From Bradyrhizobium betae (GTDB lineage: Bacteria > Pseudomonadota > Alphaproteobacteria > Rhizobiales > Xanthobacteraceae): a DNA stretch of 64,000 nt. The stretch is from NCBI RefSeq assembly GCF_008932115.1, contig NZ_CP044543.1, positions 6,764,501-6,828,500 of the forward strand, read 5' to 3'. Position 1 is the stretch's first letter, and each line of letters opens with the position of its first letter. The notes under the pieces were generated by a model, which saw nothing but the letters and a program-made list of their open reading frames with translations, did not search any database and was not told the DNA's origin. Of this stretch, positions 46,312 through 55,574 are shown one piece after another. The translations under genes and the position numbers were made by a program.

Positions 46312-48426
46312 ATGAGTGATTGGCGGAGAGATCGTGCTGAGCGTGCCAGTCCCTACCTCGATTGGGAGTTTCGAAACCGGCCTGTCAGCAAGAGCCAGGA
46401 CTGGTGCAGCGTGCGGATTGAGCTGCTGGCGGATGCCGACGGGGGGTACGTCGCACATCTCGAGCAACTCGCCGCCGTCGTCGAAGCCGGCCGCGAGCCG
46501 GACGAGCCGGCGGACGCCTTGACGGTCCGCATGTCGGCTGACGAATTAGCCATGCTGACGACGCTGATCGACCGCATTCGCACCAACCATGCCCCGCCAC
46601 CGACGGATCCGCGCGATGTCCGTTTTTTCATTTATCGCCCCGAAGGCATCGCCAATAGTCCTCGTGCCAACGGTCTTTTCAAGACCGTCTATGTCGGTCC
46701 GCCGATACCCGGCCTCCGCTTCGAGACCGGAATCGCCGAGCCGACGGATCTCGGCAAGCCCTGGACGGATCTGACGCGGCAGGTCGCGATCGGTATCATC
46801 GACGACGGCATCGCCTTCGCGAACCACCGTTTTCGCCGCAAAGGTGGAAACTCGCGCATCCGAGCGATTTGGCTGCAGGATGTCGAACGACCAACGAAGG
46901 ACTTCGGCGTCGCCACCGGTCAACGGCTGCGCGGCGACGACCTCGACAAGCTGTTTGCGGCCCATGCCAGCGAGGCTGACATTTACCGGGCGTTTGGCTT
47001 GATCGGTTTTGGCGATGGACAGCGGAAGCCGCTGGCGCAGCGCGTCTCCCATGGCACCCATATCCTCGATCTCGCTGGCGGCTATGATCCGGCCACGGAG
47101 GATGTCGCCGACAAGCGGCCTCTGTTTGCCGTGCAATTGCCATCGGCGGCATCCGGCGACACGACGGGCGTGACCATGGCGAGCTACGTATTGCAGGGGG
47201 CGCGGCAGATCATGTTATGGGCAGACAAGATCAGCACGAGTTTGCCGCTCGTCATCAATTTCAGTTATGGCATCGCGGCCGGCCCCAAGGACGGCACCCA
47301 CGAGATCGAGCAGGCACTGTCGGAGATGATCGACCGCCGCAACCAGCTCGGTGGCCCGACCTATTTGGTGCTGCCAGCCGGCAACAATTATCGCGAGCGG
47401 ACCACGGCGCGTATGGACCTGACGTCAGGCGCTACACACCATCTCGACTGGGTCATGCTGCCCGACGACGGTACACCCAACTATATCGAGATCTGGCTCG
47501 ATGGTGACGCGATCGCGCAGCAAATGCCGCGCATTGGGGTCAGCCTAACACCGCCCGGCGAGATGCCGCGCATGATCGATGCATTTGAAGACGGCGACGT
47601 GCAGGTGCTGGAAGACGACCGCAAGCCGATCGCCGCCATCTATGGCCACCTGGCCGTCGTTCCCGGCCAGCCCGACCGCGTCCGCTTTCATCTGTCGGTC
47701 AATCCGACCAGCGCGCGCTGGAGCGAACGGCCTGCTGCGCCGGCCGGGCGCTGGCGGATTGCTATCGCCAACGGATCGGACGCGCCGCTGACCGCGCATC
47801 TCTACATCCAGCGCGATGATACGCCACTCGGCTATGTGCAGCACGGCCGCCAGTCTTATTTCGATCACGACGCGGGCTATGAGCGGGCAGCGCGCGATGG
47901 CAGCTATACCGGGCCGAGCAGCGGCTGCCCGATGACGCGCGAAGACACGCTCTCAGCGCTCGCGACCGGCGCGGGCGCTCTCGTGGTCGCCGCCGTGGAT
48001 GCTGCGGGCGAGCCGGCAGAGTATAGCGCAAGCGGGCCGACCCGGGGGCGCGCCGAACCCGATTGTGCCGGGATTGCCGACCAGGGACCTGCGCATTGGG
48101 GCGTGCTCGCGGCCGGCACCTGGAGCGGGTCGGTAGTGGCGATGCGCGGCACCAGCGTGGCCGCGCCGCAGCTTGTGCGTAGGCTCGCCGATTATCTTGA
48201 ATCGCGGCAGCCCGGTCCGGTTCTGGAGTTGCGTGCCGTGACCGACGGCCCTGTCGCCAACTCCGCTGTCCCACCACCAGGCGCGGCTGTGCTCGAGCCG
48301 ATCAAACAGGACGCAGTCGCCGCGTCGCCGCGCGACAAGGCTCGCATCGGTAGCTTCATCCTGCGCCCAAGCGGCCATCCCCGCCTGCCGCCGCGGACCT
48401 ATCCGCGCAGTCCAGACTCGCGCTGA
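46312..48426 (+). CDS. S8-family serine protease (subtilase)
   Basis: A 704-residue protein. The catalytic triad is in place: Asp in AIGIIDDGIAF (164/165), His in SHGTHILDLAGG (His247) and Ser in GTSVAAP (Ser615). A pre-domain of about 130 residues and a long insertion between His and Ser (with PAGNNYRERTTARMDL) are present. No signal peptide is obvious. The start at 46312 has AAAGGACAG upstream and lies 17 bases after the haloperoxidase gene, so they form one operon. It could process the neighbouring exported proteins or act on host/competitor proteins. Confidence 0.92.
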   Translation: MSDWRRDRAERASPYLDWEFRNRPVSKSQDWCSVRIELLADADGGYVAHLEQLAAVVEAGREPDEPADALTVRMSADELAMLTTLIDRIRTNHAPPPTDPRDVRFFIYRPEGIANSPRANGLFKTVYVGPPIPGLRFETGIAEPTDLGKPWTDLTRQVAIGIIDDGIAFANHRFRRKGGNSRIRAIWLQDVERPTKDFGVATGQRLRGDDLDKLFAAHASEADIYRAFGLIGFGDGQRKPLAQRVSHGTHILDLAGGYDPATEDVADKRPLFAVQLPSAASGDTTGVTMASYVLQGARQIMLWADKISTSLPLVINFSYGIAAGPKDGTHEIEQALSEMIDRRNQLGGPTYLVLPAGNNYRERTTARMDLTSGATHHLDWVMLPDDGTPNYIEIWLDGDAIAQQMPRIGVSLTPPGEMPRMIDAFEDGDVQVLEDDRKPIAAIYGHLAVVPGQPDRVRFHLSVNPTSARWSERPAAPAGRWRIAIANGSDAPLTAHLYIQRDDTPLGYVQHGRQSYFDHDAGYERAARDGSYTGPSSGCPMTREDTLSALATGAGALVVAAVDAAGEPAEYSASGPTRGRAEPDCAGIADQGPAHWGVLAAGTWSGSVVAMRGTSVAAPQLVRRLADYLESRQPGPVLELRAVTDGPVANSAVPPPGAAVLEPIKQDAVAASPRDKARIGSFILRPSGHPRLPPRTYPRSPDSR

Positions 48427-48678
48427 GCTTGGCCGTCGCGGCTGATTGCCGGCGTGATTGCAGCACGCCGGCAAACGTACCGCGCGCGCTAGGATTTCCA
48501 GCCTGCATTCGATGTCTCTTGCGCTGCGACGCCGTTGGCGTGCGATGAACGCAGCGTGACTGCGAAAGGCGTCCTCGCCAGCTGCATTTTTGACGATGCT
48601 CTTGCGATCTGCTGACGATCGCCTCACGGCGCACCGGCATATTTCCTCCCGTACGAACACGTCAATTAGGAGGATTCA

Positions 48679-48984
48679 ATGCGCTGCTCCACCATCTGCA
48701 TCATGGCCGGCCTCATCAGCTCGGCCCTGCTGACATCCCAGGCGTCGGGTCAGAACTTTCAGAGCCTGACGCCGAACTATCAGCCGCATCAGCAAACCGA
48801 CACTGAGCGATTGCAGAACTTCCGCGCACCAGGCCCAGCTCCGACCACCTATCCCAACATCAGTCGTGATTCTGGCACCAACGAGCCGCGGCTCAACGTC
48901 AACCGCGATGTCTCGCTCGGCGGCAACGTGACGCGGGATAGCGCCGAGGGGAATGTGCGCTTCCCGATTCCGGGCTCCCGCTAG
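48679..48984 (+). CDS. Small exported protein of the haloperoxidase-subtilase locus
   Basis: A 101-residue product with a signal peptide (MRCSTICIMAGLISSALLTS) and a polar mature part rich in Asn, Gln, Pro and Arg (PNYQPHQQTDTERLQNFRA; then RDSGTNEPRLNVNRDVSLGG). It has AGGAGG upstream at good spacing. No family is recognised. It lies 250 bases after the subtilase and 98 before the glycine-rich gene, in the same direction. Confidence 0.65.
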   Translation: MRCSTICIMAGLISSALLTSQASGQNFQSLTPNYQPHQQTDTERLQNFRAPGPAPTTYPNISRDSGTNEPRLNVNRDVSLGGNVTRDSAEGNVRFPIPGSR

Positions 48985-49082
48985 GGTCTCTTCGGACGAA
49001 AAGGCGAGCGGCCTGATGTCTAGGCACCGCGCGTCGAAAACCGACTGCCGATTCCAACCGATCATTACCTAGGAGATTGCAG

Positions 49083-50099
49083 ATGAAGAGTCTTCGAACG
49101 GTGGCCTGCTTAGCGACGCTTTTACCCAGTGTCGCGCTGGCGCAACAGCAAATTCCGACAGGCTCCCTGCCGCCCGACATCGCGGCGGCGATCAAGGCGG
49201 CGCCGCTGACGCAGACGCTGATTCCGATAAGCGGCGAGGAGAAGTTCTCGCAGCAGATCATCAAGGCGGACGAGATCTCATTCGCGGCGGGGGCAAAGCT
49301 GACGCTGACCGGCTTGAATCATCCCTACATCGTGGTGGCCGCGCAACGCATCAAGTTCGCCAATCCTGATGCCTACAGCATCATCCAGCGCGATCCGCAG
49401 ACCGCGGCCGCCCTCGGCAGCGACGGCCCCGTCGGCCCCAACGGCGCCGACAATCCCGGCGAGACCAATCGGACTGGCAATCCCGGCTATCCCGGCGGCC
49501 CCGGCGGCCCGGCCGTGGCCGGACAGACCCGGCAGTTGCCCGATGTCTATCTGGTCGCGGGAGAGATCACAGACCCGAAAGGACCGATCCCAGCGGGCCT
49601 CCTCAATCTCGTTCTTCTCTTCCGCGGCATTGACGGCGGTGATGGCGGCACCGGCGGAAGGGGCGGCAACGGCGGTCGGGCGGGAAACGGCAAGGAGGGC
49701 GCTACCAGCCTTTTCGATTGCAAGGAAGGCGGAGGCCCGGGTGGGACGGGAGGCGCTGCCGGCGCCGGAGGACGCGGCGGTGATGCCGGAGCCGGCGGAC
49801 AAGGCGCCGATCTCATCTTCGTCACCACAAAGCCTGCCTACGAGGTCCTGAGCTATTCGCGGACCAACAATGTCGGCGGCAGGGCTGGGCTTCCCGGTCG
49901 AGGCGGCAACCCCGGCAATCCGGGACCTGGCGGGCAGGGCGCGCCGGCGAATGGCTGGTGCAAGGCCACGGGCGGGGGATCGCCTGGCAGCTTTCCTTCG
50001 CCCGCCAACCTCGGCCTCGGCAATACGGCCGCTGACGGCGCGAAAGGAACAGTGACGGCGGTCATTCTGCAGTCCGTGGGCCCTCTGTTCGGCAAGTGA
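49083..50099 (+). CDS. Exported glycine-rich (collagen-like) protein
   Basis: A 338-residue secreted protein. The signal peptide is LRTVACLATLLPSVALA. A short beta-rich part follows (GAKLTLTGLNHPYIVVAAQR), then long Gly-rich tracts with GG-x-GG triplets (NPGYPGGPGGPAVAGQ; GGDGGTGGRGGNGGRAGNG; GLPGRGGNPGNPGPGGQGAP). The pattern resembles glycine-rich beta-helix or collagen-like surface proteins rather than an enzyme. TAGGAGATTGCAG precedes the ATG. It sits between the small exported protein and the ACP-like gene, suggesting a surface structure assembled by this locus. Confidence 0.75.
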   Translation: MKSLRTVACLATLLPSVALAQQQIPTGSLPPDIAAAIKAAPLTQTLIPISGEEKFSQQIIKADEISFAAGAKLTLTGLNHPYIVVAAQRIKFANPDAYSIIQRDPQTAAALGSDGPVGPNGADNPGETNRTGNPGYPGGPGGPAVAGQTRQLPDVYLVAGEITDPKGPIPAGLLNLVLLFRGIDGGDGGTGGRGGNGGRAGNGKEGATSLFDCKEGGGPGGTGGAAGAGGRGGDAGAGGQGADLIFVTTKPAYEVLSYSRTNNVGGRAGLPGRGGNPGNPGPGGQGAPANGWCKATGGGSPGSFPSPANLGLGNTAADGAKGTVTAVILQSVGPLFGK

Positions 50100-50188
50100 A
50101 GCGCCGCCGAGTGCAAGTTCAATGAGCGAGGTCGCGCGGCAGCAGATGCAAGTACGCGACCTCAGGTTTTTCAACCTTGGAGCAAGCC

Positions 50189-50437
50189 ATGACAACGACA
50201 CGCGACAGAGTGGAGCAATACGTCCTCGACTATTTCCATCGCCAATGGCCATCGGCGACCGACGGCACCTCGCTTGCGGACGATCTCGGCCTCGACGCCT
50301 ACGACATTTACGACATCGGTCGGCATTTGCGAGGTTGGCGTGGCGCCAGCTACACGCCGAGCGAATTCGCGGCCTGCGCGAAAGTGAAGGACATCGTGAC
50401 GCTGATCTTCCAGAAGGTCCACGTCGCCGAAGGTTGA
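50189..50437 (+). CDS. Acyl-carrier-protein-like protein without the prosthetic-group serine
   Basis: An 82-residue protein with ACP-like helices: RDRVEQYVLDYFHRQ, then TSLADDLGLDAYDIYDIGRH, and a C-terminal FAACAKVKDIVTLIF. The canonical D-S-L motif at the start of helix 2 reads Asp36-Ala37-Tyr38-Asp39, so the serine that carries phosphopantetheine is replaced by alanine. The ATG has GGAGCAAGCC upstream. It cannot act as a conventional carrier. A structural or regulatory role, as for ACP-like anchors in other systems, is possible. It is followed 41 bases later by the barrel-like gene. Confidence 0.65.
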   Translation: MTTTRDRVEQYVLDYFHRQWPSATDGTSLADDLGLDAYDIYDIGRHLRGWRGASYTPSEFAACAKVKDIVTLIFQKVHVAEG

Positions 50438-50478
50438 GGCGGGCCGGAGTCCAGTCTTTCGAGTCAAAGGGGGCAACG

Positions 50479-51630
50479 ATGAGGCGAATGAGTGTGACCA
50501 TTGCCGTCACGGGTTGTGTCTTTGTCGGGCAAGCGGTTGCCGCTGCGGCAGCTGCAGACGACATCTTCGCCTGCTACAAGACTGGTCCTGCGGCCGAACC
50601 GAACTGGAGCGCGGTCGCGCGGGACTATGCGCACAAGCGCTTCAAGCGAGACTGCAGTCCAGAGCGGCCCATCGCGGCGGTTGCACCCCGCTTGCGGGCT
50701 ATGCCGGCCCCCCCTCATGCGTTGGCGGTCAAGGCGCTCGCCAGACCTGAATCGGGCAGTGACTTGATCTGGTTCGTGCGCAAGGACTTCGCCGATGTCG
50801 ACTTGTTCGGCAGACCGCAGCCCAATGAGAAGGCGACCGGCGCGGAGGTGTCCTGGTCGCGCAACAACACGGCCGCAGACACGATCTGGCAGGTCAATGG
50901 CCTGGTCGGTCTCGCCTACAGCTATCTCAACGAAGACTACTCACCCTTCATCGGCCTCAGCCTGGCATCGTATGTGAAGGTCGACAGGGAGGCTCATTCC
51001 GCGGCGGCGAGCGACGACAACCGAGATGCGGTCACCATCGGTGGGAGCGGCGAGATCGGTTTCATCAATCCGATCGGAGGCGCAGACTATGTTCGCGGCA
51101 GCTGGCTTGAGACCCGAGACGGCACCCTGGACCGGGTCACAGGACAAGCCAAGCTCGAATGGATGCCGATTTATCTGCGCGTTAACCGGCAAATTCCGGG
51201 CACCTTTGTGACTACCAATTTCCGTCCTGAACTCAAGGTGCAATATGATGAGCGCCAGGGCGGCCTCGCGCCAATTGGCTTCTCCGGTCTGGGTCGTTCG
51301 CTGCGTATCGGTCCCGAAGCGACGTTTCTGTTCCGTGTCACCGATTTCGGCGCCACGTTGCCTGGCTGGGCCGAACCGCTCGCTGGCCTGAGCGGCGCTG
51401 TGACCTATCACTGGTGGCGAGAAATCTACTCCGGGCAGAGTGGCAGTCGGCTCGACAGCACCCTCAAATACGACATCAATCCCAACGTCGCACTTGCCTT
51501 CTCCTATCAGAAAGGGCGCGACGAGGAGACTGCGAAACGGACGGACCTTTACAAGCTCTCGCTCAATTTCAAGACCTGCGCGGCATTCGCGAGCTTCTCG
51601 GGCGAGCGCTGCTCTGCCCAGAAGGAATGA
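50479..51630 (+). CDS. Exported beta-rich protein, possible outer-membrane barrel
   Basis: A 383-residue protein with a signal peptide (MSVTIAVTGCVFVGQAVA). The mature sequence has alternating hydrophobic/polar strands typical of outer-membrane proteins (IWQVNGLVGLAYSYLNEDY; PFIGLSLASYVKVDREAHS; LDSTLKYDINPNVALAFSYQ) and ends in TDLYKLSLNFKTCAAF. AAAGGGGGCAACG lies upstream of the ATG. It sits inside the haloperoxidase-subtilase locus and could be the outer-membrane component for the exported proteins. No named family is recognised. Confidence 0.7.
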   Translation: MRRMSVTIAVTGCVFVGQAVAAAAAADDIFACYKTGPAAEPNWSAVARDYAHKRFKRDCSPERPIAAVAPRLRAMPAPPHALAVKALARPESGSDLIWFVRKDFADVDLFGRPQPNEKATGAEVSWSRNNTAADTIWQVNGLVGLAYSYLNEDYSPFIGLSLASYVKVDREAHSAAASDDNRDAVTIGGSGEIGFINPIGGADYVRGSWLETRDGTLDRVTGQAKLEWMPIYLRVNRQIPGTFVTTNFRPELKVQYDERQGGLAPIGFSGLGRSLRIGPEATFLFRVTDFGATLPGWAEPLAGLSGAVTYHWWREIYSGQSGSRLDSTLKYDINPNVALAFSYQKGRDEETAKRTDLYKLSLNFKTCAAFASFSGERCSAQKE

Positions 51631-51683
51631 GCTGGCACGAGCGGGCTGTGCACTCTTTAGGCTTCATGATGGAGGGAGATGAT

Positions 51684-52706
51684 ATGGACAAGGCTGTCGA
51701 GGGATTTGTTCAGGTGCTGAGCTTCGTGCTGGCATCCTCTTCGACCGCGTCGCTGCTGGCGGTCGGACTGATCCTGCTGCTTATCACTACCGTGTTCGCC
51801 TGCATTGCGCTCAGGTCGAAGCCTGAGGAGGTGACTTCGTTCTTCAAGGTGGCATTCTTCCTGTGCTTGGTCGGCGGCATCCTGTTCTCCGCGGCTGGCC
51901 CTTCGCTGGCGCTGTTCTACGTGTCTCAGGATCCGATCCGTAGGAAGCCCGTCAACGCGGCGATCGACGACCTCGCGAGCAACAGGCGCGTGCGCTACGT
52001 CATCCGCCTGATCTCGCGTAGTCCCTCCGATGCCGCGCTGGGGATTGACGCGCTGACCCAGCTCGGCCCGGCCCGGCAGAAATATTCCTTCGTCGCCGAC
52101 TACGAGGAATTGAAAGGCTATACGGTCAAGGAAGCGCTCGACTTGTTCGGCATCGGCTACGTGGCCGGCTACCGCGTTTCGGTGGTGATCTTTCCGCTCC
52201 AGGTCGATCTCTATCCGGCGAATGCCCGCGGTCTTTTGCAGGTCGTCAGCAACGTCGAGGCCGGGGTCTCGCCGCAGGACCGCTTTCTCAAGCCAGGCAA
52301 ATTGTCAGACGACGAGCTCAGGGAATTCGGCGACACGGGCATTCCGACCTATCGTCTCGACAACTTCAAGCCGCTCTATCCGCATTATTGTGAATTGGCG
52401 CAGACCTTCTTCTGCGGGCAGTACGCCGCCAAGGAGCTTGTCGGCGGCCTCTATCGCGATTGGCATCCTCTCGGCTTTTCGCAGAAGAACCCGCCGACGC
52501 AGCCCTGCGCCATCCCTAAGGAGAAGTTCTGCTCCTTCTCGGACTGGGACAAGGTGCGGCAAGAATTCAAGGGCCATTTCGGTGTCCGAGCGTTCTTGAT
52601 CGAGAACCTTGAGATTAGTAAGATTCCCGGACGTATGTTGTTCGACTTTCAGGATCCGCTGCGAGACAGGATCCCCGATTTGGGCCTTCCGTTGTCGTTC
52701 GACTGA
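51684..52706 (+). CDS. Membrane protein with two N-terminal segments
   Basis: A 340-residue protein. Two hydrophobic segments occur near residues 16-40 (SSSTASLLAVGLILLLITTV) and 52-76 (FKVAFFLCLVGGILFSAAGP). The rest is a large soluble domain (YSFVADYEELKGYTVKEALD; then LREFGDTGIPTYRLDNFKPL; CELAQTFFCGQYAAKELVG) with several Cys that could form disulfides, suggesting that it faces the periplasm. GGAGGGAGATGAT lies upstream. It closes the co-oriented locus that starts with the haloperoxidase gene. No family is recognised. Confidence 0.72.
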   Translation: MDKAVEGFVQVLSFVLASSSTASLLAVGLILLLITTVFACIALRSKPEEVTSFFKVAFFLCLVGGILFSAAGPSLALFYVSQDPIRRKPVNAAIDDLASNRRVRYVIRLISRSPSDAALGIDALTQLGPARQKYSFVADYEELKGYTVKEALDLFGIGYVAGYRVSVVIFPLQVDLYPANARGLLQVVSNVEAGVSPQDRFLKPGKLSDDELREFGDTGIPTYRLDNFKPLYPHYCELAQTFFCGQYAAKELVGGLYRDWHPLGFSQKNPPTQPCAIPKEKFCSFSDWDKVRQEFKGHFGVRAFLIENLEISKIPGRMLFDFQDPLRDRIPDLGLPLSFD

Positions 52707-52823
52707 GCGAAGCTTGGTGAAGAGTAACTCAGCCGAGCTCATGCGGGTGGGTGCATGCCAACTTAGCGATGGCAAGCTACGTAGACACCCGCCAAGTCGG
52801 CCGTTGCAAGCACCGTAGATTTC

Positions 52824-53234
52824 ATGGGAAGCGGCACTGACGATAATCCCGTTCTGGAAGAGCGTTGTCCGTCAGGTCCGGATGGTTGGATCGTGAGCAT
52901 GTTCTCCGCGGATGCTCGTGAGTATGTGCGGTTTGGTCGTCCGGCTGAGGGCGGAAAGACTGTCCCCGATGCGCTGGAGGGAGCGTTCGCCGATCCGAAC
53001 GATGTGATTGAATGGAGACTTCGTGACGGCAAACCATTCGCAGCCATCCATCGATATTTCTTGGACAACCGCCAAGTGCTGACGATCCACAGATTGCAAG
53101 CAGACAAGACCTCTTGCGTGGCTGCGATCGTTAACGTCCGTCGAGGGCGGGATGCAAACGAGCAGGCCATAAGGACCGCCGACGGGCTGGGGGCAGGGTT
53201 TGAATGTGGTCGCGATTCACTTGTGGTGGATTGA
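52824..53234 (+). CDS. Hypothetical protein
   Basis: A 136-residue soluble protein (SMFSADAREYVRFGRPAEGG; then EWRLRDGKPFAAIHRYFLDN; HRLQADKTSCVAAIVNVRRG). The beta-rich pattern is consistent with a small sensor or binding domain, but no family is recognised. It is 117 bases after the two-segment membrane protein, in the same direction, and may end the operon. The start codon is not firmly set. Confidence 0.55.
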   Translation: MGSGTDDNPVLEERCPSGPDGWIVSMFSADAREYVRFGRPAEGGKTVPDALEGAFADPNDVIEWRLRDGKPFAAIHRYFLDNRQVLTIHRLQADKTSCVAAIVNVRRGRDANEQAIRTADGLGAGFECGRDSLVVD

Positions 53235-54226
53235 GGCGTAGGCACCTCTTAAATTCGCCTAGGCCTGGAGGCGAGATGCCCGACACCAGTGTCTCACGAC
53301 GTGCCGCGTCCGCAGGGGGCGGAGCGGCGGAAAGAGGAGGCGGTCCGCACGGAGGAGCGAGCGGGCCCGGAGAATGCCGTCGCAAGAGCACGGGCCGATC
53401 TCGGAAGGCCAGACGAGAGCACGAGGCGCGAGCTCGCGAAATCGAAGCCGAGCGTGCGGCGCTCGATGAACGCGCTCAGGTCGCGGAAATGCGCTGGCAC
53501 AGACAGAGGCAGAATCTGACCGCACTGCGCCGCCCGGGAGGAGCGCCTTAGGCTTCGCCTGCGCCGGAGAACTGCACCGCCGGCGGCGTCGCGCGCGGCG
53601 GCGGCATAGACCGTCGTTTCCGGATCCGGGTCTGCTCTTGAGATCGTATCGTTGGGTTAGGTCGAGCAGCCGCCGCCTGGTGAACGGGTCTGCCTTCTCG
53701 GCCAGATCGCGCGTCCGCTGCGCGAAGCCTCTGTAGAAATCTTCCACGACGCCACCCCGCAACATCACTGAAACGCCAATTTCAGTGTGAGACTCGCAGC
53801 GCGTCAAGTGGTCGACGCATCGGAAGTGTTCTTCGGCGATACGCTTGTGCTTGCGGCGCATCGGCATTCCTCTGCAGGTTTTTGTTGTCCGCGAGCCCCG
53901 TTCCCTTCGCGCCACGCAGCGGCCGAGCTGAGTCTGCTTCGGTTTGTCTCTCGCAGCCGTCCACCTCGTCAATGTCGTTTCCGCAAGCTGGAACTCGAAT
54001 GCGCTCCCGAAGTCGTTCGAAAACCCTCATCTATCGTACTCCGATGTTAGATTAGAGCTTATCGCACTGCGGAATCTCGGTTTCTTTGCGGCTCCGCAAA
54101 GTTCTCGGTGGCGCCTCAGGTAGCTTGAAAGCCATGCAATCTGAAGCATCCGGCAAAGACTGAACTAGGCAGGCCGGTGTGGCCTGCGCGTCCTCTTCGG
54201 CGTGTCGGAAGGAACACTGAATAATC
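53235..54226. other. Degraded gap with two doubtful small genes
   Basis: About 990 bases without a firm gene. A plus-strand frame at 53277-53551 ends in REIEAERAALDERAQVAEMR, which resembles short helical proteins common in Bradyrhizobium. A minus-strand frame from about 53765 has VVEDFYRGFAQRTRDLAEKA and FTRRRLLDLTQRYDLKS, also of that kind, but both run into Arg-rich tails and overlap each other. They may be eroded genes. A palindrome (CTTTGCGG, CT, CCGCAAAG) lies at 54084-54101 upstream of the next operon. Confidence 0.4.
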
Positions 54227-55564
54227 ATGATCGGCGGCAGCATTTCCCGGTGGACGATGACTTACTTCGCGGCGGCGCTGACCTGGTTGCTTGCCGTGCT
54301 CACCCTGATGATCGTCGGCATCGGCCATCCCGCGACAGACCTGGCCGCACCCGATACGCTTGTTCTGGTGCACGTGGTCTGCATCGGGTGGCTGAGCCTC
54401 GCCATGTGCGGAGCCCTCTTCCAGTTCGTCCCGGTCCTCGTCGCAAGGCCTCTGTTTTCCGAGCGCTGGGCCTTGCCAGCCCTGGCCTTGCTGACGGCGG
54501 GGCTGGTATCGCTGCTCGCTGGCTTCATGGCTCTGGGCGGACGCCTGCCTTCCGCACCTTGGCTTCTGCCGCTCGGCGCCGTGCTGCTGGTCACCGGCTT
54601 CAGCCTCGTCGTGGTCGATCTCGGTTTGACCGCTTGGCAGAGGCCGACGGGGCCGGCACGATTCGTCCTGGTCGGCTTGGCGTCTCTTTGCGCGACCGTG
54701 GTGTTCGGTACGGTGTTCGCGTTCGCGTTGGCCGGATGGGCCGGGCGGATCGGCGAAGTCGTCCTTGCGCGGGGCATCCCGCTGCACGCCATTGCCGGGC
54801 TAGGCGGTTGGCTTACGTTGACCGCCATGGGCGTCAGCTACCGCTTGCTTGCCATGTTTATGCTCGCGCCTGACGTGGAGGATCGTCAGAGCCGCCTGAC
54901 GCTTGTCGCCGGCGCGCTTGCCGTGGCTATGATCGTCGGCGGCGGAGCCGCAGCGATCGGATTCGGAGCGGGGCTGAATACCGTGCTCGCGATCGCCGCT
55001 TTGCTCGGCTTGGTTTGCGCCACCCTCTACGGGCGGGATCTCGCCAGCATCTTCCGTACTCGCAAGCGGCACCATCTTGAGCTGAACATGCGGATGGCGC
55101 TGCTGTCGTTCGCGAGCCTGGCAGGAACGGGGCTCTTGGGCGTCGCGCTCGTCTCGACGGCAACGCTGCCGATGCACGTGGGCGCTCTTGCCTTCCTAGC
55201 GGTCTTCGGCTGGCTGTCGGGGCTGGTCCTCGCCAAGCTCTACAAGATCGTCGCGTTCCTCACCTGGCTCGAGACCTACGGCCCCGTGATGGGGCGCGCG
55301 CCGACGCCCCGTGTCCAGGACCTGGTCGCGGAGCGCCGGGCGACGAAATGGTTCGCGACCTACTACGTCTCCGTCTGGATGGGGACGCTCGCTCTGCTGG
55401 CAAAAGAGCCGGACGCCTTCCGCATGGCCGCGGTCGCGATGACCGTGGGAGTGGTCGGAATCGTCCACGAAATCGTCCGCATACGGCGTCTGGAAGACGT
55501 CGCGTCGCCGTTGCGCCTGCCGGCGGGTGCCGTCGCGCCGCATCTGCTGTTCGCCAAAACCTGA
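54227..55564 (+). CDS. Polytopic membrane protein, heme-copper-oxidase-subunit-I/NnrS-like
   Basis: A 445-residue protein with about twelve hydrophobic segments (the first at residues 10-32, MTYFAAALTWLLAVLTLMIV). Several His lie in or next to membrane segments (LVHVVCIGWLSLAMCGALFQ, then GIPLHAIAGLGGWLTLTAMG), and KRHHLELNMRMALLS follows. This matches the broad group of oxidase-subunit-I-like and NnrS-like proteins, without a complete set of proven haem/copper ligands. It heads an operon with DUF2249, MIP18-type and CcoG genes, all linked elsewhere to low-oxygen or nitrogen-oxide respiration. The exact function is unknown. Confidence 0.62.
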   Translation: MIGGSISRWTMTYFAAALTWLLAVLTLMIVGIGHPATDLAAPDTLVLVHVVCIGWLSLAMCGALFQFVPVLVARPLFSERWALPALALLTAGLVSLLAGFMALGGRLPSAPWLLPLGAVLLVTGFSLVVVDLGLTAWQRPTGPARFVLVGLASLCATVVFGTVFAFALAGWAGRIGEVVLARGIPLHAIAGLGGWLTLTAMGVSYRLLAMFMLAPDVEDRQSRLTLVAGALAVAMIVGGGAAAIGFGAGLNTVLAIAALLGLVCATLYGRDLASIFRTRKRHHLELNMRMALLSFASLAGTGLLGVALVSTATLPMHVGALAFLAVFGWLSGLVLAKLYKIVAFLTWLETYGPVMGRAPTPRVQDLVAERRATKWFATYYVSVWMGTLALLAKEPDAFRMAAVAMTVGVVGIVHEIVRIRRLEDVASPLRLPAGAVAPHLLFAKT

Positions 55565-55574
55565 GGAGATCGCA

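Noticed and set aside
53259..53972. 237-codon minus-strand frame
   Set aside because: Only a middle part (about 53765 downward) resembles a real small protein; the rest is Arg-rich. It overlaps another doubtful frame and is recorded only in the gap entry.
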